In this document: positions 35,675 to 45,975 of the stretch, one piece after another | Position numbering within the stretch: position 1 is the stretch's first letter | Layout: every line of letters starts with the position of its first letter | Assembly (NCBI GenBank): GCA_033763895.1 | Contig: JANRJQ010000011.1 | Span: 1-64,000, forward strand | DNA length: 64,000 nt | Direction: 5' to 3' | DNA from: Chloroherpetonaceae bacterium | GTDB taxonomy: Bacteria; Bacteroidota; Chlorobiia; Chlorobiales; Thermochlorobacteraceae | Translations under genes and position numbers: made by a program | The notes under the pieces: model-generated | The model's database searches: none | What the model was told of the DNA's origin: nothing | What the model saw: only the letters and a program-made list of their open reading frames with translations

Positions 35675-36775
35675 CTATTCGATTTCGATTTTGGTATCCG
35701 AAGGCGTTTTCGGCGTTCTTCGGGAGCCTCTTCTGCGATCATCGGCAACCGTTTCGCGTCGGTCTTTTCCTTGAAACGGCAATTCGCCTCTGCGCCGCTC
35801 ATCAAGCCTGCGTTCTCTTCTCCGAATCTCACTTTCCAGAAATTCCTCTGGCGTTGCGTTGAGCAGCGTTTTCACGGTGCCATTTGCACTAACCAATACA
35901 ACTGTAGAACTATCGGGACTGAGTGTTTGACGGTAAAAATTACCGACCAAAGTGTGAACCGGCTTGCCTGTCAAAAGTTGCCAAAAAATCATTGTGCCCA
36001 GCTTGTCAATTCGATTATAACTGCTCGACATCAAGGCCTTGTTATCTTGTGAAAAGGCAATGTTATCAACGCCATTTTTGTGACCCGAAAGAACGGTTTC
36101 ACACTCACCGGTTTCAGTATTCCAAACCCCAATGTTCGTATCCCAACTTGCAGAGGCAAGCTTAGATCCATCTTTATTGAATGTAAGGGCACTGACCAAA
36201 TTTTTGTGCTGCTTTGAGCTAAAAACTAACTTTCCTTTGGGTAAGAGCCATAGTTTAATTTCCCCATCCGGACTTCCTGCCGCCAATTTCCGACCTTCAC
36301 GGTCAATTGAAACAGCCGTTACCCCGTTTCGAGAGGATTTGAGTGTGGTGTTTAGTTTCATTGTTTTCATATCCCACACAAAAATCTTGCCTTCATATCC
36401 CGCTGAAATCAATTGTGAACCATTACTTGTAAACAAAAGCGAGCGAATCATTTTTTTATGTCCAACGAGTGTCGCTAAGTTTTTTTCACTTTCAACATCC
36501 CAAATTTGAATCAAGTGATTTTGTCTCATGCCAACCGCAATCGTCTTACTATCCGGCGCAACTGCTAAAGAATCAATAACATCCCTTGAAGATGAACCAA
36601 GTAATATCGTTTTGATTTCTTCGCCAGTTTCAGCACTTGTGATAACAATCTTCCAACTTGCTGAAATAATTTTTTTCCCGTCAGGGGTGAATACAATTGA
36701 GTTGACTCGAAGCGAATGCCCAAGGTTGGGAACCTGCTGCTGATAAAAGGTTGCAGGAAAATGAAATGTGGCCAT
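35675..36775 (-). CDS. WD40-repeat protein with a charged C-terminal tail
   Basis: 366 residues from ATG at 36775. The frame extends upstream to 36982, but that part overlaps the argJ start region and has no WD40 character. About six to seven WD40 blades follow one another (GHSLRVNSIVFTPDGKKIISASW; GHKKMIRSLLFTSNGSQLISAGY; GHKNGVDNIAFSQDNKALMSSSY), each split from its neighbour by ~40 residues. The tail from ~320 is Arg/Glu/Asp-rich (RRRERRLDERRRGELP) and probably disordered. It likely serves as a scaffold or interaction platform. No signal peptide is evident. Confidence 0.85.
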   Translation of the reverse strand: MATFHFPATFYQQQVPNLGHSLRVNSIVFTPDGKKIISASWKIVITSAETGEEIKTILLGSSSRDVIDSLAVAPDSKTIAVGMRQNHLIQIWDVESEKNLATLVGHKKMIRSLLFTSNGSQLISAGYEGKIFVWDMKTMKLNTTLKSSRNGVTAVSIDREGRKLAAGSPDGEIKLWLLPKGKLVFSSKQHKNLVSALTFNKDGSKLASASWDTNIGVWNTETGECETVLSGHKNGVDNIAFSQDNKALMSSSYNRIDKLGTMIFWQLLTGKPVHTLVGNFYRQTLSPDSSTVVLVSANGTVKTLLNATPEEFLESEIRRRERRLDERRRGELPFQGKDRRETVADDRRRGSRRTPKTPSDTKIEIE

Positions 36776-36946
36776 AAGTGCTAGAAAGTTTTGATGAAGA
36801 AGGAAATTTAACCGACCTATTCCTTTTCTAAAAAATGAAAAGGGAATAATCGAACCGAATCGTTTACTTTTGTTCCTTTGGAGTAATTCTTCAATTCCAT
36901 TGAACTTAGGAAAAATTTCTTGAATTCGGAACAAAAACGCATCAAA

Positions 36947-38149
36947 ATGAAATTTGTAAATGGTTCTATTTGCGCACCACAAGGATTTAAGGCATCGGCT
37001 CTTTCTGTTCCAATCCGCAAGCCAAAAAAAGACTTAGCACTGATTTTTTCAAATTCAGGGGCATGCGCGGCAGGTGTCTTTACAAAAAATAAAGCGATGG
37101 CAGCACCGATTTACTGGTGCAAAAAGCATCTTGATGAAAGCCCGCTCTTCAAAGCAATTCTTGTCAATAGCGGAAACGCCAATGCTTGTACCGGTGAACA
37201 AGGAGTGAAAGATTGTGAGACATTGATTCAAGAAACTGCTAAACTGCTTTCGATAAACCCGAATGAAATTCTAATAGGCTCTACCGGCGTGATTGGTCAA
37301 TTTCTTCCTCTTGAAAAAATGAAAGGAAAACTTCCCGACCTTGTTTCTTTGCTGAGTGAAAATGCATCCGATGATGTGGCAGAGGCCATCATGACCACCG
37401 ATCTTGTAAAAAAGGAATGTGCGGTTGAAATTGAAATCAGCGGAAAAAGAGTTCTAATCGGAGGCGTTGCAAAAGGCTCGGGAATGATTGCACCAAATAT
37501 GGCAACGATGCTTGCCTTTATAACCACAGACATTGCAATTTCCCAGCCCCTACTCCAAAAAGCACTTTCAACGGCAAATGCCAAAAGCTTTAATCGAATT
37601 AGTGTCGATGGCGATGAAAGTACGAACGATATGGCGTTGGTTTTAGCGAACGGTATGGCCAAAAATGAAATCATCGAAACGGAAACAGTTGACTATATAA
37701 TTTTCGAAACCGCCCTCGAAGCCGTGATGACGGATCTCGCGAAAAAAATTGTAAGGGATGGTGAAGGTGCCACAAAGTTTGTGGAAATCATAATAACAGG
37801 CGCGGAGAGTGAAGCTGAAGCTGAAGTTTTTGCGCGTACGGTTGCAGAATCAAGTTTGGTGAAAACAGCACTTCACGGCGAAGATGCAAATTGGGGGCGA
37901 ATAATGGCTGCACTCGGGTATGCCGGACAACAATTCAAACCTGAAGAAGTTGAAATTTCCTTTGGCGCAATTCCGATTCTTAAAAAAAATTTCGAAATCG
38001 TACTCGATGAATCAAAAGCAAAAGCCGAACTTTCAAAAACGGATCTCACGCTCCTTATAAATCTAAATCAAGGAAATCAAAGCGCAACTTTTTGGACCTG
38101 TGATCTCTCGGCAAAGTATGTCGAAATCAATGGCAGCTATCGGTCTTAA
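36947..38149 (+). CDS. argJ: bifunctional glutamate N-acetyltransferase / ornithine acetyltransferase
   Basis: 400 residues from ATG at 36947; a TTG nine codons upstream is unlikely. Makes N-acetylglutamate and recycles the acetyl group from N-acetylornithine in arginine synthesis. The self-cleavage site that creates the two subunits, with its Thr nucleophile, is in KGSGMIAPNMATMLAF (~175-190). FSNSGACAAGVFTKNKA and HGEDANWGRIMAALGYAG are further family signatures. Divergent from the WD40 gene; the ~170 bases between them hold both promoters. Confidence 0.95.
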   Translation: MKFVNGSICAPQGFKASALSVPIRKPKKDLALIFSNSGACAAGVFTKNKAMAAPIYWCKKHLDESPLFKAILVNSGNANACTGEQGVKDCETLIQETAKLLSINPNEILIGSTGVIGQFLPLEKMKGKLPDLVSLLSENASDDVAEAIMTTDLVKKECAVEIEISGKRVLIGGVAKGSGMIAPNMATMLAFITTDIAISQPLLQKALSTANAKSFNRISVDGDESTNDMALVLANGMAKNEIIETETVDYIIFETALEAVMTDLAKKIVRDGEGATKFVEIIITGAESEAEAEVFARTVAESSLVKTALHGEDANWGRIMAALGYAGQQFKPEEVEISFGAIPILKKNFEIVLDESKAKAELSKTDLTLLINLNQGNQSATFWTCDLSAKYVEINGSYRS

Positions 38150-38231
38150 TGACGTTATTGACACCCTTTTTTCCATAACTCGACATTCCATATTCCCTTC
38201 AATGAGCCTAAAGCAGGCAAATAAATACCCC

Positions 38232-38261
38232 TTGACTTTTTCAATGAAGCGTGTATATTTG
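38232..38261 (+). promoter_or_regulatory. groES-groEL promoter
   Basis: TTGACT (38232-38237) and TATATT (38254-38259) are 16 bases apart, close to a sigma-70 pair. The second box read as TATATTTG also fits TAnnTTTG. The CIRCE operator begins 12 bases downstream, where it can block initiation. Confidence 0.75.
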
Positions 38262-38272
38262 CAACAAAATTT

Positions 38273-38299
38273 TTAGCACTCCCCATAAGAGAGTGCTAA
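38273..38299. promoter_or_regulatory. CIRCE operator (HrcA binding site)
   Basis: TTAGCACTC, nine bases (CCCATAAGA), then GAGTGCTAA: an exact match to the CIRCE consensus. HrcA binds it and represses groESL until heat shock. hrcA is not in this window. Confidence 0.97.
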
Positions 38300-38392
38300 A
38301 AATTTGAAACGAATCCATCTCCGGAGTCGTTAGTTGTTTGTCATTCGAAATCTTAAACATCAATTTTTTAATACAAAACTGGAGGATTAATC

Positions 38393-38680
38393 ATGAAACT
38401 TCAACCGCTCGCAGACCGCGTTGTTGTCAAGGCCGCTCCGGCCGAAGAAAAGACCAAGGGTGGTCTTTACATTCCTGATACTGGAAAAGAAAAACCACAG
38501 CACGGAGAAATCGTTGCTGTTGGTGCAGGCAAAGCCGCCGATAATGGCACCGTCATTAAGCCCGCAGTAAAAGTAGGCGATAAAGTGCTCTATGGAAAAT
38601 ATTCCGGCACCGAAGTCACCGTTGACGGAGAAGAATATCTCATTATGCGCGAATCCGATATTTTCGCGGTTCTCAACTAA
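38393..38680 (+). CDS. groES: co-chaperonin GroES
   Basis: 95 residues, the normal length. Start is supported by a GGAGG ribosome-binding site 8 bases upstream. [26 protein letters not shown] and the mobile loop [14 protein letters not shown] are diagnostic. It forms the seven-membered lid for GroEL. First gene of the CIRCE-controlled operon; groEL starts 26 bases after its stop. Confidence 0.97.
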   Translation: MKLQPLADRVVVKAAPAEEKTKGGLYIPDTGKEKPQHGEIVAVGAGKAADNGTVIKPAVKVGDKVLYGKYSGTEVTVDGEEYLIMRESDIFAVLN

Positions 38681-38688
38681 TTCATTAA

Positions 38689-40341
<1,653 letters not shown>

Positions 40342-40383
40342 GCAGTCCTAACAATTTGCTTATTTGAATTGGCACTTTGTTCG

Positions 40384-40418
40384 AAAAAGCGGCTCCTTAA
40401 ACGAGCCGCTTTTTATTT
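40384..40418 (+). terminator. intrinsic terminator after groEL
   Basis: AAAAAGCGGCTC and GAGCCGCTTTTT form a 12-bp stem around a seven-base loop, with further T downstream. Confidence 0.93.
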
Positions 40419-40813
40419 TGTGAGCAGCAGTACTTATACTTACATGTGATAATTATCACACTCAAGTCGAGTTGGAGCGGTTAATATGAATTAGTCAAAC
40501 AATCCCTATCTTTGAGGGAATAAGCCTATCATTTCAAAACAAAACGCCCAGCAAGTCGCTAATTCTTTGAGTAACTTAGTGAATTAGGCAAGACTCCTCG
40601 CATTTGGGTAATCAGAATTTTCGGGTGTTGAAATCAATCGTTGTGCGCTGGGAACATTACTTGAACTTGTATCACACGATGTATGGTTGGATTAAACTAA
40701 GTTGCGGTTAACCCGTTAAGTTTGAAAAATTTTATTACATAAGTTTCTTTAAGAAAAACAATTTCAAAACATTAGAATTCTAATTCATTAACAGTTCTAA
40801 AATCGTTCAAATT
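40419..40813. other. non-coding region between groEL and the secreted-protein/FecR pair
   Basis: About 395 bases without a gene. It holds a perfect 16-base palindrome at 40445-40460 and a TATCTTTG box at 40507-40514 without a well-spaced partner. The last 90 bases are very AT-rich and probably carry the promoter of the downstream pair. Confidence 0.5.
40445..40460. promoter_or_regulatory. candidate CRP/FNR-family operator
   Basis: TGTGATAATTATCACA is a perfect palindrome and matches TGTGA-N6-TCACA, the CRP half-sites. It lies ~350 bases upstream of the next gene, far for direct activation. No regulator of this family is in the window. Confidence 0.4.
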
Positions 40814-41896
40814 ATGATCAAATCAAAAGCACTTGTTCGGTCATCGATGGTGTTGGTGGCGTTCGTTCTGCTAGTTGGAACTTCGTTCGCTCAGCAACTT
40901 ACCATAAATGCAAGTTTTGCTGGAAATCCGCAGGTTGTATTCATTTCTGAAATGATGGTGCTAGCTGAAAATGCAGAAAGCCAAAGGCCGCTTAGCCGTC
41001 CACTTTTTACCGTTTCAATAACCAACCCAACCGCAACACCAAAATCCGTTTATCTCAGAATGAGATTTTCTTACAATGGTCGTGAATTAGGCGGTGTTGG
41101 TAGATCAAGCAATTTTACAGTTCCTTCAGGTACAACTGTACTTGATGCCAATCGTTTTTCGAGCGCTCCATACAAACTTCGCGGATTTAAGTTTGGTCAA
41201 AGCGATTTCCAATCGCTTTCTGGGTCTGGATCTTCAACAAATTTTCCAACCACAATCTTACCTGCAGGGTCTTATGTTTTGTTATGGACTTTAGTTGATG
41301 CCTCAACCAATACCGACATTCAAGAAACACAAGCGGCAATGACCCTTACAAATCCAACAGGATTTGTTCAGCTTATCGGTCCCGGCGTACCTGTAGGCAC
41401 ATCAAAAGCCCGAAATGCTGAAAACACCATTCAAAAAGGTAGAAATGTATTTAATTGGACAAGTGATGCCACTGGGGGTTTCCGAATCAAGATTTGGGAA
41501 GACCCTCGAGGAACCGGCAATTTCACCGATGTCATTAACACAAATCCAATTGTTGATACTAAAACAAGCAACCCAACTTATGATTATACAGGCTCAGGTG
41601 GCCGTGAATTGCAAGAAGGTAAGATGTATTTTTGGCAAGTAACGGCTGAAGTTGTATCGCTGACTCAGTCTTACACCGTAAGCTCAACTCCAAATTTCTT
41701 TTATGTCGGAAGCATGTCGGGCAATGAAACCGCGACGGGGATCGACGAACTTAAGCGTCTCTTAAAAGACAAATATAGTGTCAGTGCGCCTTGGCTTGAT
41801 GAATCCAGTTTTGTCTCTTTCAGCGGAATGGTTGATGGAGCAGGTATTCTCAATAGCAATGACTTAAACTTTCTGATTAACATCTTAAAACGATAA
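40814..41896 (+). CDS. secreted protein of unknown family
   Basis: 360 residues with a signal peptide (residues 1-26, SSMVLVAFVLLVGTSFAQQ). The mature part is beta-rich, with an Fn3-like section near 195-300 (GRNVFNWTSDATGGFRIKIW...KMYFWQVTAEVV). No sorting domain for type IX secretion is obvious at the end, which is LNSNDLNFLINILKR. Likely periplasmic or outer-membrane-associated. It is followed 18 bases later by a FecR-domain gene, and both carry signal peptides, so they probably work together at the cell envelope. Function unknown. Confidence 0.7.
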   Translation: MIKSKALVRSSMVLVAFVLLVGTSFAQQLTINASFAGNPQVVFISEMMVLAENAESQRPLSRPLFTVSITNPTATPKSVYLRMRFSYNGRELGGVGRSSNFTVPSGTTVLDANRFSSAPYKLRGFKFGQSDFQSLSGSGSSTNFPTTILPAGSYVLLWTLVDASTNTDIQETQAAMTLTNPTGFVQLIGPGVPVGTSKARNAENTIQKGRNVFNWTSDATGGFRIKIWEDPRGTGNFTDVINTNPIVDTKTSNPTYDYTGSGGRELQEGKMYFWQVTAEVVSLTQSYTVSSTPNFFYVGSMSGNETATGIDELKRLLKDKYSVSAPWLDESSFVSFSGMVDGAGILNSNDLNFLINILKR

Positions 41897-41914
41897 TACC
41901 GGAGGAAACCACTC

Positions 41915-42673
41915 ATGAACCGTAATAATATTTTTAGTTTTCTAAAGCGAGTTCTCGCTTTCACGGTGATTGCCGGGTTAGTCGCAGATTCTGCTTTTGC
42001 TTCTGAAGAAAAGCCACTCAATGGAAAACCGACCGTTGCCGATGCCAATATTGCTATTGTGCTTCGCGTTGTGCGTGAAGTACAAACAAAGCGCGGCGAA
42101 GAAGGTTGGAAAAAGATTGATCGTGGCTATAGCTTAAACTCCGGAGATGAAGTTGAAACCAAAGACGCGTCATTCTCAGTCATTAAGTTCAATGATGGAG
42201 GAACCGTGATTCGTGTACAAGAAAATTCAAAACTTGTTGTTCGCGGAGAAAGAAACGCACAATCAATGCGTTATGATCAAAAAAATGTCGAACTCAACGC
42301 CGGACGCCTTGGTTTTGATGTCCGTAAAAGACCGGGAGAGCAGTTCCGATTTACCTCTCCGACTTCTGTCGCTTCGATCAAAGGAACATCAGGAATGTTT
42401 ATGTCAAGCGGCGCAGGTACAATGCTATTAATTCTTGAAGGAAACGCTGATTTGGAAGCCTCCAATGGCAAAAAGGAGAAGAAAGAGGTTGGTGTCGGAA
42501 AGATCGGTATCGTAAATGCTGATGGTTCAATTACCGTTCGCGATGCTACAGCAAACGAAAAGAAATTAGCTGAATCATTCTCACAAGGTGGAGATAAAGT
42601 AAAACTGAAATTCCGCGATAAAGCCGGAAATATACAGGAAATCGAAGTTCCAGTTCCACCAAAGCAAAAGTAA
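41915..42673 (+). CDS. secreted FecR-domain protein
   Basis: 252 residues with a signal peptide (1-~30, LAFTVIAGLVADSAFAS) and a good SD (GGAGGAAA). The FecR domain is at ~75-180 (DEVETKDASFSVIKFNDGGTVIRVQENSKL...GFDVRKRPGEQFRFTSPTSVASIKGTSG). Unlike FecR anti-sigma regulators it has no membrane anchor or cytoplasmic part, and no ECF sigma factor or TonB receptor adjoins it. This resembles stand-alone periplasmic FecR proteins with structural or binding roles. It shares a transcript with the preceding secreted protein and ends at a terminator. Confidence 0.85.
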   Translation: MNRNNIFSFLKRVLAFTVIAGLVADSAFASEEKPLNGKPTVADANIAIVLRVVREVQTKRGEEGWKKIDRGYSLNSGDEVETKDASFSVIKFNDGGTVIRVQENSKLVVRGERNAQSMRYDQKNVELNAGRLGFDVRKRPGEQFRFTSPTSVASIKGTSGMFMSSGAGTMLLILEGNADLEASNGKKEKKEVGVGKIGIVNADGSITVRDATANEKKLAESFSQGGDKVKLKFRDKAGNIQEIEVPVPPKQK

Positions 42674-42695
42674 TCGAATAAACATAGATTCAAAG

Positions 42696-42724
42696 AAAGG
42701 CAGTCTTAGAGGCTGCCTTTTTTT
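42696..42724 (+). terminator. intrinsic terminator after the FecR gene
   Basis: AAAGGCAG and CTGCCTTT pair around nine bases (tcttagagg) and a T run follows; the hairpin begins 22 bases after the stop. Confidence 0.85.
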
Positions 42725-42996
42725 GTCTAAAATTGAAGGCATTTTGCTTGAGCTCTACATCAATGGTGTGTGAAGACTCATTTTAGTCCTATTTATTGGG
42801 GTCAAATCAGTACAGCGTATAATTTCATTGACCAAAAGAGCGTTCCACTTTGATGGTTGGTTACGGTCTGAATTGTGAAAATGTGTTTATACTTTTTAAG
42901 AAATTGGAGGAATTCTTAGGCCCATTTCAATAAAGTACTTTTCGACATTTGTTCAAATTGATTCTCAAGAAGAATAGAATAAGAGATACGGGCAAT

Positions 42997-43025
42997 CAAA
43001 AGAGCGTCTTTTCGACGCCCTTTTG
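42997..43025. terminator. hairpin terminator at the porV 3' side
   Basis: GCGTC/GACGC with outer G-C and AAAA/TTTT pairs (one A-C mismatch) around TTTTC. Placed 48 bases from the porV stop. It works best for minus-strand transcription and may act both ways. Confidence 0.6.
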
Positions 43026-43072
43026 TTGTAAAGCATTCACTTAGTTGCCGGGGATTGAAATCAAAACTAGAC

Positions 43073-44260
43073 TTAAAGAGATTCTAAATTCACAAGAATT
43101 GAAAAGCGAACGGTGCCTTCAAGTGGCTGTTGCTGACCGATGGATGAAAGGTAGCTGAAATCAATTCCGACGGCGTCATAACGAAGACCTGCGCCAAAGG
43201 TAAAATATTGTCTTCCGCCGTAATTGGCATCTTCATAAAAAAACCCACCGCGAATGGCAAAAAGCTTGGGTTTTCCATACCAATATTCAAATCCCGTACC
43301 AATAGTTATTGAGCTAAATCCGCCACCACTTGAACCCCAAGAGGTAAACATAGCTTTAAATACATTATCGACAATAGGCGGGTCACCGGTAAACTCACCA
43401 TTCGCATCAAGAATGAACTTACGATTGATCAAGAGTTTGGTAAAGTCGGTTGCAAAAATCATTGAATTGTAATCATCTTGCACTAAAGTCATTGCAATGC
43501 CAAGTCGAAGTGTTGTGGGCAAAGGGTCAGCTTGGCGTTGATCAATGTAGGTCATCTTATCCCCAATATTTGCGAGCGCCAATCCAAAACGGAATTGGTT
43601 ATCAAGGTATAATCCAAACTCCGGTTTCCAAAGTACACCTAAATCAAAAGCAAGTTGACGCCCTTGTCCGGTACCTACTTCTTCACCAACATTAACGTTT
43701 TGCGGGGTAAGCACACTATTAATAAAGCGAATTCCTAATCCAACGGCCAAAGACGGATCTAACTCAACCCCGTAAGAGGCGGTAATTGCAAATTCATAAC
43801 TTTTAAAGGAGCCTCGTGAATTACCTCGTTCATCGGTGAATTCACTGGTGCCCAAATTGAGATAAGTAACCGCAAGGCCAAAAGTGCCTATATCTTCAAA
43901 ATGAGCTTTCGCTGAAAAATAATCGTAGAATAAATCTGCGTTAAAGGCGGGCAACCAATTTGAGTGAGTGATGTTCCCATCGATACCTCGTTGAAATCCG
44001 AGTCCGGCAGGATTCCAAAACATTGCACTTGCGTTATCAGCAATCGCGACATTGGCTTCTCCCATTCCATTGGCGCGTGAATCAGGGCTGATGAGTAGAA
44101 ATGGAACTGCGGTAGTAATCGTTTTAGGCTGTGTTATCGGCTCGGAATCGTCTTGAGCGAAAACGGAACTTGAAGCAAGGATCATTGAAAGTAACAAAGC
44201 AAAAGAAAAAACCGAATTTTTGGCTTGGCCGAAAAGATTTTGCATACGAAAAGGATTCAT
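43073..44260 (-). CDS. PorV/PorQ-type outer-membrane protein of type IX secretion
   Basis: 395 residues with a signal peptide (FALLLSMILASSSVFAQ, ending ~36). TAVPFLLISPDSRANGMGEANVAIADNASAMFWNPAGLGF (~50-90) is the hallmark of the PorV/PorQ beta-barrel family. The rest is amphipathic strands ending GTVRFSILVNLESL. PorV shuttles and holds substrates of the type IX system. The PorV-versus-PorQ choice favours PorV by overall pattern. No other por gene is nearby. An internal ATG at 44245 is an alternative start. Confidence 0.85.
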   Translation of the reverse strand: MNPFRMQNLFGQAKNSVFSFALLLSMILASSSVFAQDDSEPITQPKTITTAVPFLLISPDSRANGMGEANVAIADNASAMFWNPAGLGFQRGIDGNITHSNWLPAFNADLFYDYFSAKAHFEDIGTFGLAVTYLNLGTSEFTDERGNSRGSFKSYEFAITASYGVELDPSLAVGLGIRFINSVLTPQNVNVGEEVGTGQGRQLAFDLGVLWKPEFGLYLDNQFRFGLALANIGDKMTYIDQRQADPLPTTLRLGIAMTLVQDDYNSMIFATDFTKLLINRKFILDANGEFTGDPPIVDNVFKAMFTSWGSSGGGFSSITIGTGFEYWYGKPKLFAIRGGFFYEDANYGGRQYFTFGAGLRYDAVGIDFSYLSSIGQQQPLEGTVRFSILVNLESL

Positions 44261-44437
44261 TCAAAAAATCATTAAAAGGCTATTGTAGATGACAATAAGT
44301 TTAGAAAAAGGGATTAAGGAAAAAACCCTCAACATTGCCCTTGTGAAATAAAACACGCTGGTGCGTAAAATTATGAGCGGCAAATATAAGGCGAGAGGGT
44401 GTTTTTTCAAGAGCAGAAAGCATACCCCAAAGGTTTG

Positions 44438-45721
44438 TTAAGTCAAGAGAAGGGAAGAATCGCCATAGCTTAAAAAGCGATAGTCCTTAGCGAGCGCTTC
44501 ATGATAAACCTCTCGCCAGAAATTATTTCTTAAAAAGGCTGCTACCATTAACATCAATGTACTCTCGGGTTGGTGAAAATTGGTAATGAGTGCATTACAG
44601 ACCTTAAATTCATATGGCGGAAGAATGAATAACTGAGTTTCTCCTACTGCAGATTCAAGTTGATGTTTAAGCATCCATTCAAGAACCGCATCGAATGCAG
44701 CACTAGCTCGAACAGGTTTTTCTTGCATTAATTTATAGACTTCCCATTGACCAAGAGAGATTTCAGTGTCTTTCAATCCCGTTCTAAAAATCAATTTCGT
44801 ACCAAACCAATACAATGATTCGAGGGTTCGCGCTGAGGTTGTACCAACAGCAACCAACCGGCGTTCCTCACTTAAGGGGCGTTCAAGAAATTGAAGTAGG
44901 GATTCAATTGTTGATTTTGGGATAGAAATTTTTTCACGGTGCATGACATGTTGTAAAACATCATTGGATTCAACCGGTTTAAAGGTGCCAAGTCCGACAT
45001 GAAGAGTGAGGTCTTGAATTTCAATGTGTTTCGCGCGTAACCCCTCAAAAACTCGATCTGTAAAGTGAAGCCCTGCAGTAGGTGCAGCAACAGAGCCCTC
45101 GTTTACGGCGTAAACAGTTTGATAGCGAATGGTATCACTATCCGTAGTTTCCCTTTTGATGTAAGGCGGCAAAGGGATTTTACCCAATGTTTCTAAAATG
45201 GCAGCGAAAGGCAAGCTTTCAGGAGACCAAACAAAATCAATAACCGCATCCGATCCGCTCTTTTCAATAATTTCTGCCTTTAAAAATAGGGGCTTTTCGG
45301 AATCAGCTAGCTTAATTGTTGAAGCCACAGAAAGTTTAGCACCCGTAAATATCTTTTTGCCTCCCACAAGGGCTTTCCACCTGACAGTGCCTTTGGCAAA
45401 AAGCGATTGGGTTAGGTCGGTTGAAGGAAGTACGGGCTCAGTACATAAAATTTCTACTCGCCCACCCGATAGTTTATTCATCATCAAACGCGCAGAAATG
45501 ACACGAGTATTGTTTCGAATCAATAAGCTTGAGGGCGGTAGCAATTGCGGGAGTTCGAAAAAGGAATGATGGTTGAGTTTTTGTAAAAAGGCATCTGCAA
45601 GCAACAACTTGCTGTGATCCCGATTTTCAAGAGGCATTAAGGCGATTCTTTGTGGCGGAAGTTCATAAGAATAATCGCTCATTAAGAGCTGATGAGGGAA
45701 AGAAGGCATTTCTATTGACAT
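44438..45721 (-). CDS. queA: S-adenosylmethionine:tRNA ribosyltransferase-isomerase
   Basis: 427 residues. Moves the ribosyl group of SAM to preQ1 in tRNA in queuosine synthesis. MSDYSYELPPQRIAL (from residue 14), SSLLIRNNTRVISARL, GSVAAPTAGLHFTD (~210) and the end LFILPPYEFKVCNALITNFHQPESTLMLMVAA are family signatures. It is longer than the usual ~350 by internal insertions (~95-170 region), as in Chlorobi/Bacteroidota. The first 13 residues are not conserved in the family, so ATG at residue 14 is a possible alternative start. Confidence 0.93.
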   Translation of the reverse strand: MSIEMPSFPHQLLMSDYSYELPPQRIALMPLENRDHSKLLLADAFLQKLNHHSFFELPQLLPPSSLLIRNNTRVISARLMMNKLSGGRVEILCTEPVLPSTDLTQSLFAKGTVRWKALVGGKKIFTGAKLSVASTIKLADSEKPLFLKAEIIEKSGSDAVIDFVWSPESLPFAAILETLGKIPLPPYIKRETTDSDTIRYQTVYAVNEGSVAAPTAGLHFTDRVFEGLRAKHIEIQDLTLHVGLGTFKPVESNDVLQHVMHREKISIPKSTIESLLQFLERPLSEERRLVAVGTTSARTLESLYWFGTKLIFRTGLKDTEISLGQWEVYKLMQEKPVRASAAFDAVLEWMLKHQLESAVGETQLFILPPYEFKVCNALITNFHQPESTLMLMVAAFLRNNFWREVYHEALAKDYRFLSYGDSSLLLT

Positions 45722-45763
45722 ATCATCAAACGGAAAAAGGAATTTCTATGATACAACAGCAAA

Positions 45764-45904
45764 TCAAGATGAAATCCATTTCCATATTGCCATTAATATT
45801 TGAATTGTGATCATTAAAACAAAAATTCGGTAAAACCAAGAGCGTGCACGTTGCCACGGTTTTACCGGGGGTTTCGGCGAGGGTTTATAAAATGGATCAG
45901 TCAT
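45764..45904 (-). CDS. 46-residue single-pass membrane protein
   Basis: A complete frame of 47 codons. Residues 1-16 are Pro-rich (MTDPFYKPSPKPPVKP), then the basic segment WQRARSWFYR, then one hydrophobic helix (IFVLMITIQILMAIWKWI) and two Ser. Positive charges before the helix favour an N-in topology. It lies in the gap between queA and a response-regulator gene, all on the minus strand. Small proteins with this layout are often missed because of size. No family recognised; likely membrane-associated accessory protein. Confidence 0.6.
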   Translation of the reverse strand: MTDPFYKPSPKPPVKPWQRARSWFYRIFVLMITIQILMAIWKWISS

Positions 45905-45975
45905 ATCACTTCATTTAATTTATCCAATTTATAAAAACTCAATAAAACGAGTGGTGTCAAGAAAAGAGGAAGAAA

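Larger units (their letters stand above)
42674..43072. other. intergenic region between the FecR gene and porV
   Basis: About 400 bases with two hairpin terminators, one at each end (separately listed), for genes that converge here. The middle ~270 bases show no supported frame, repeat or operator. Confidence 0.5.
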
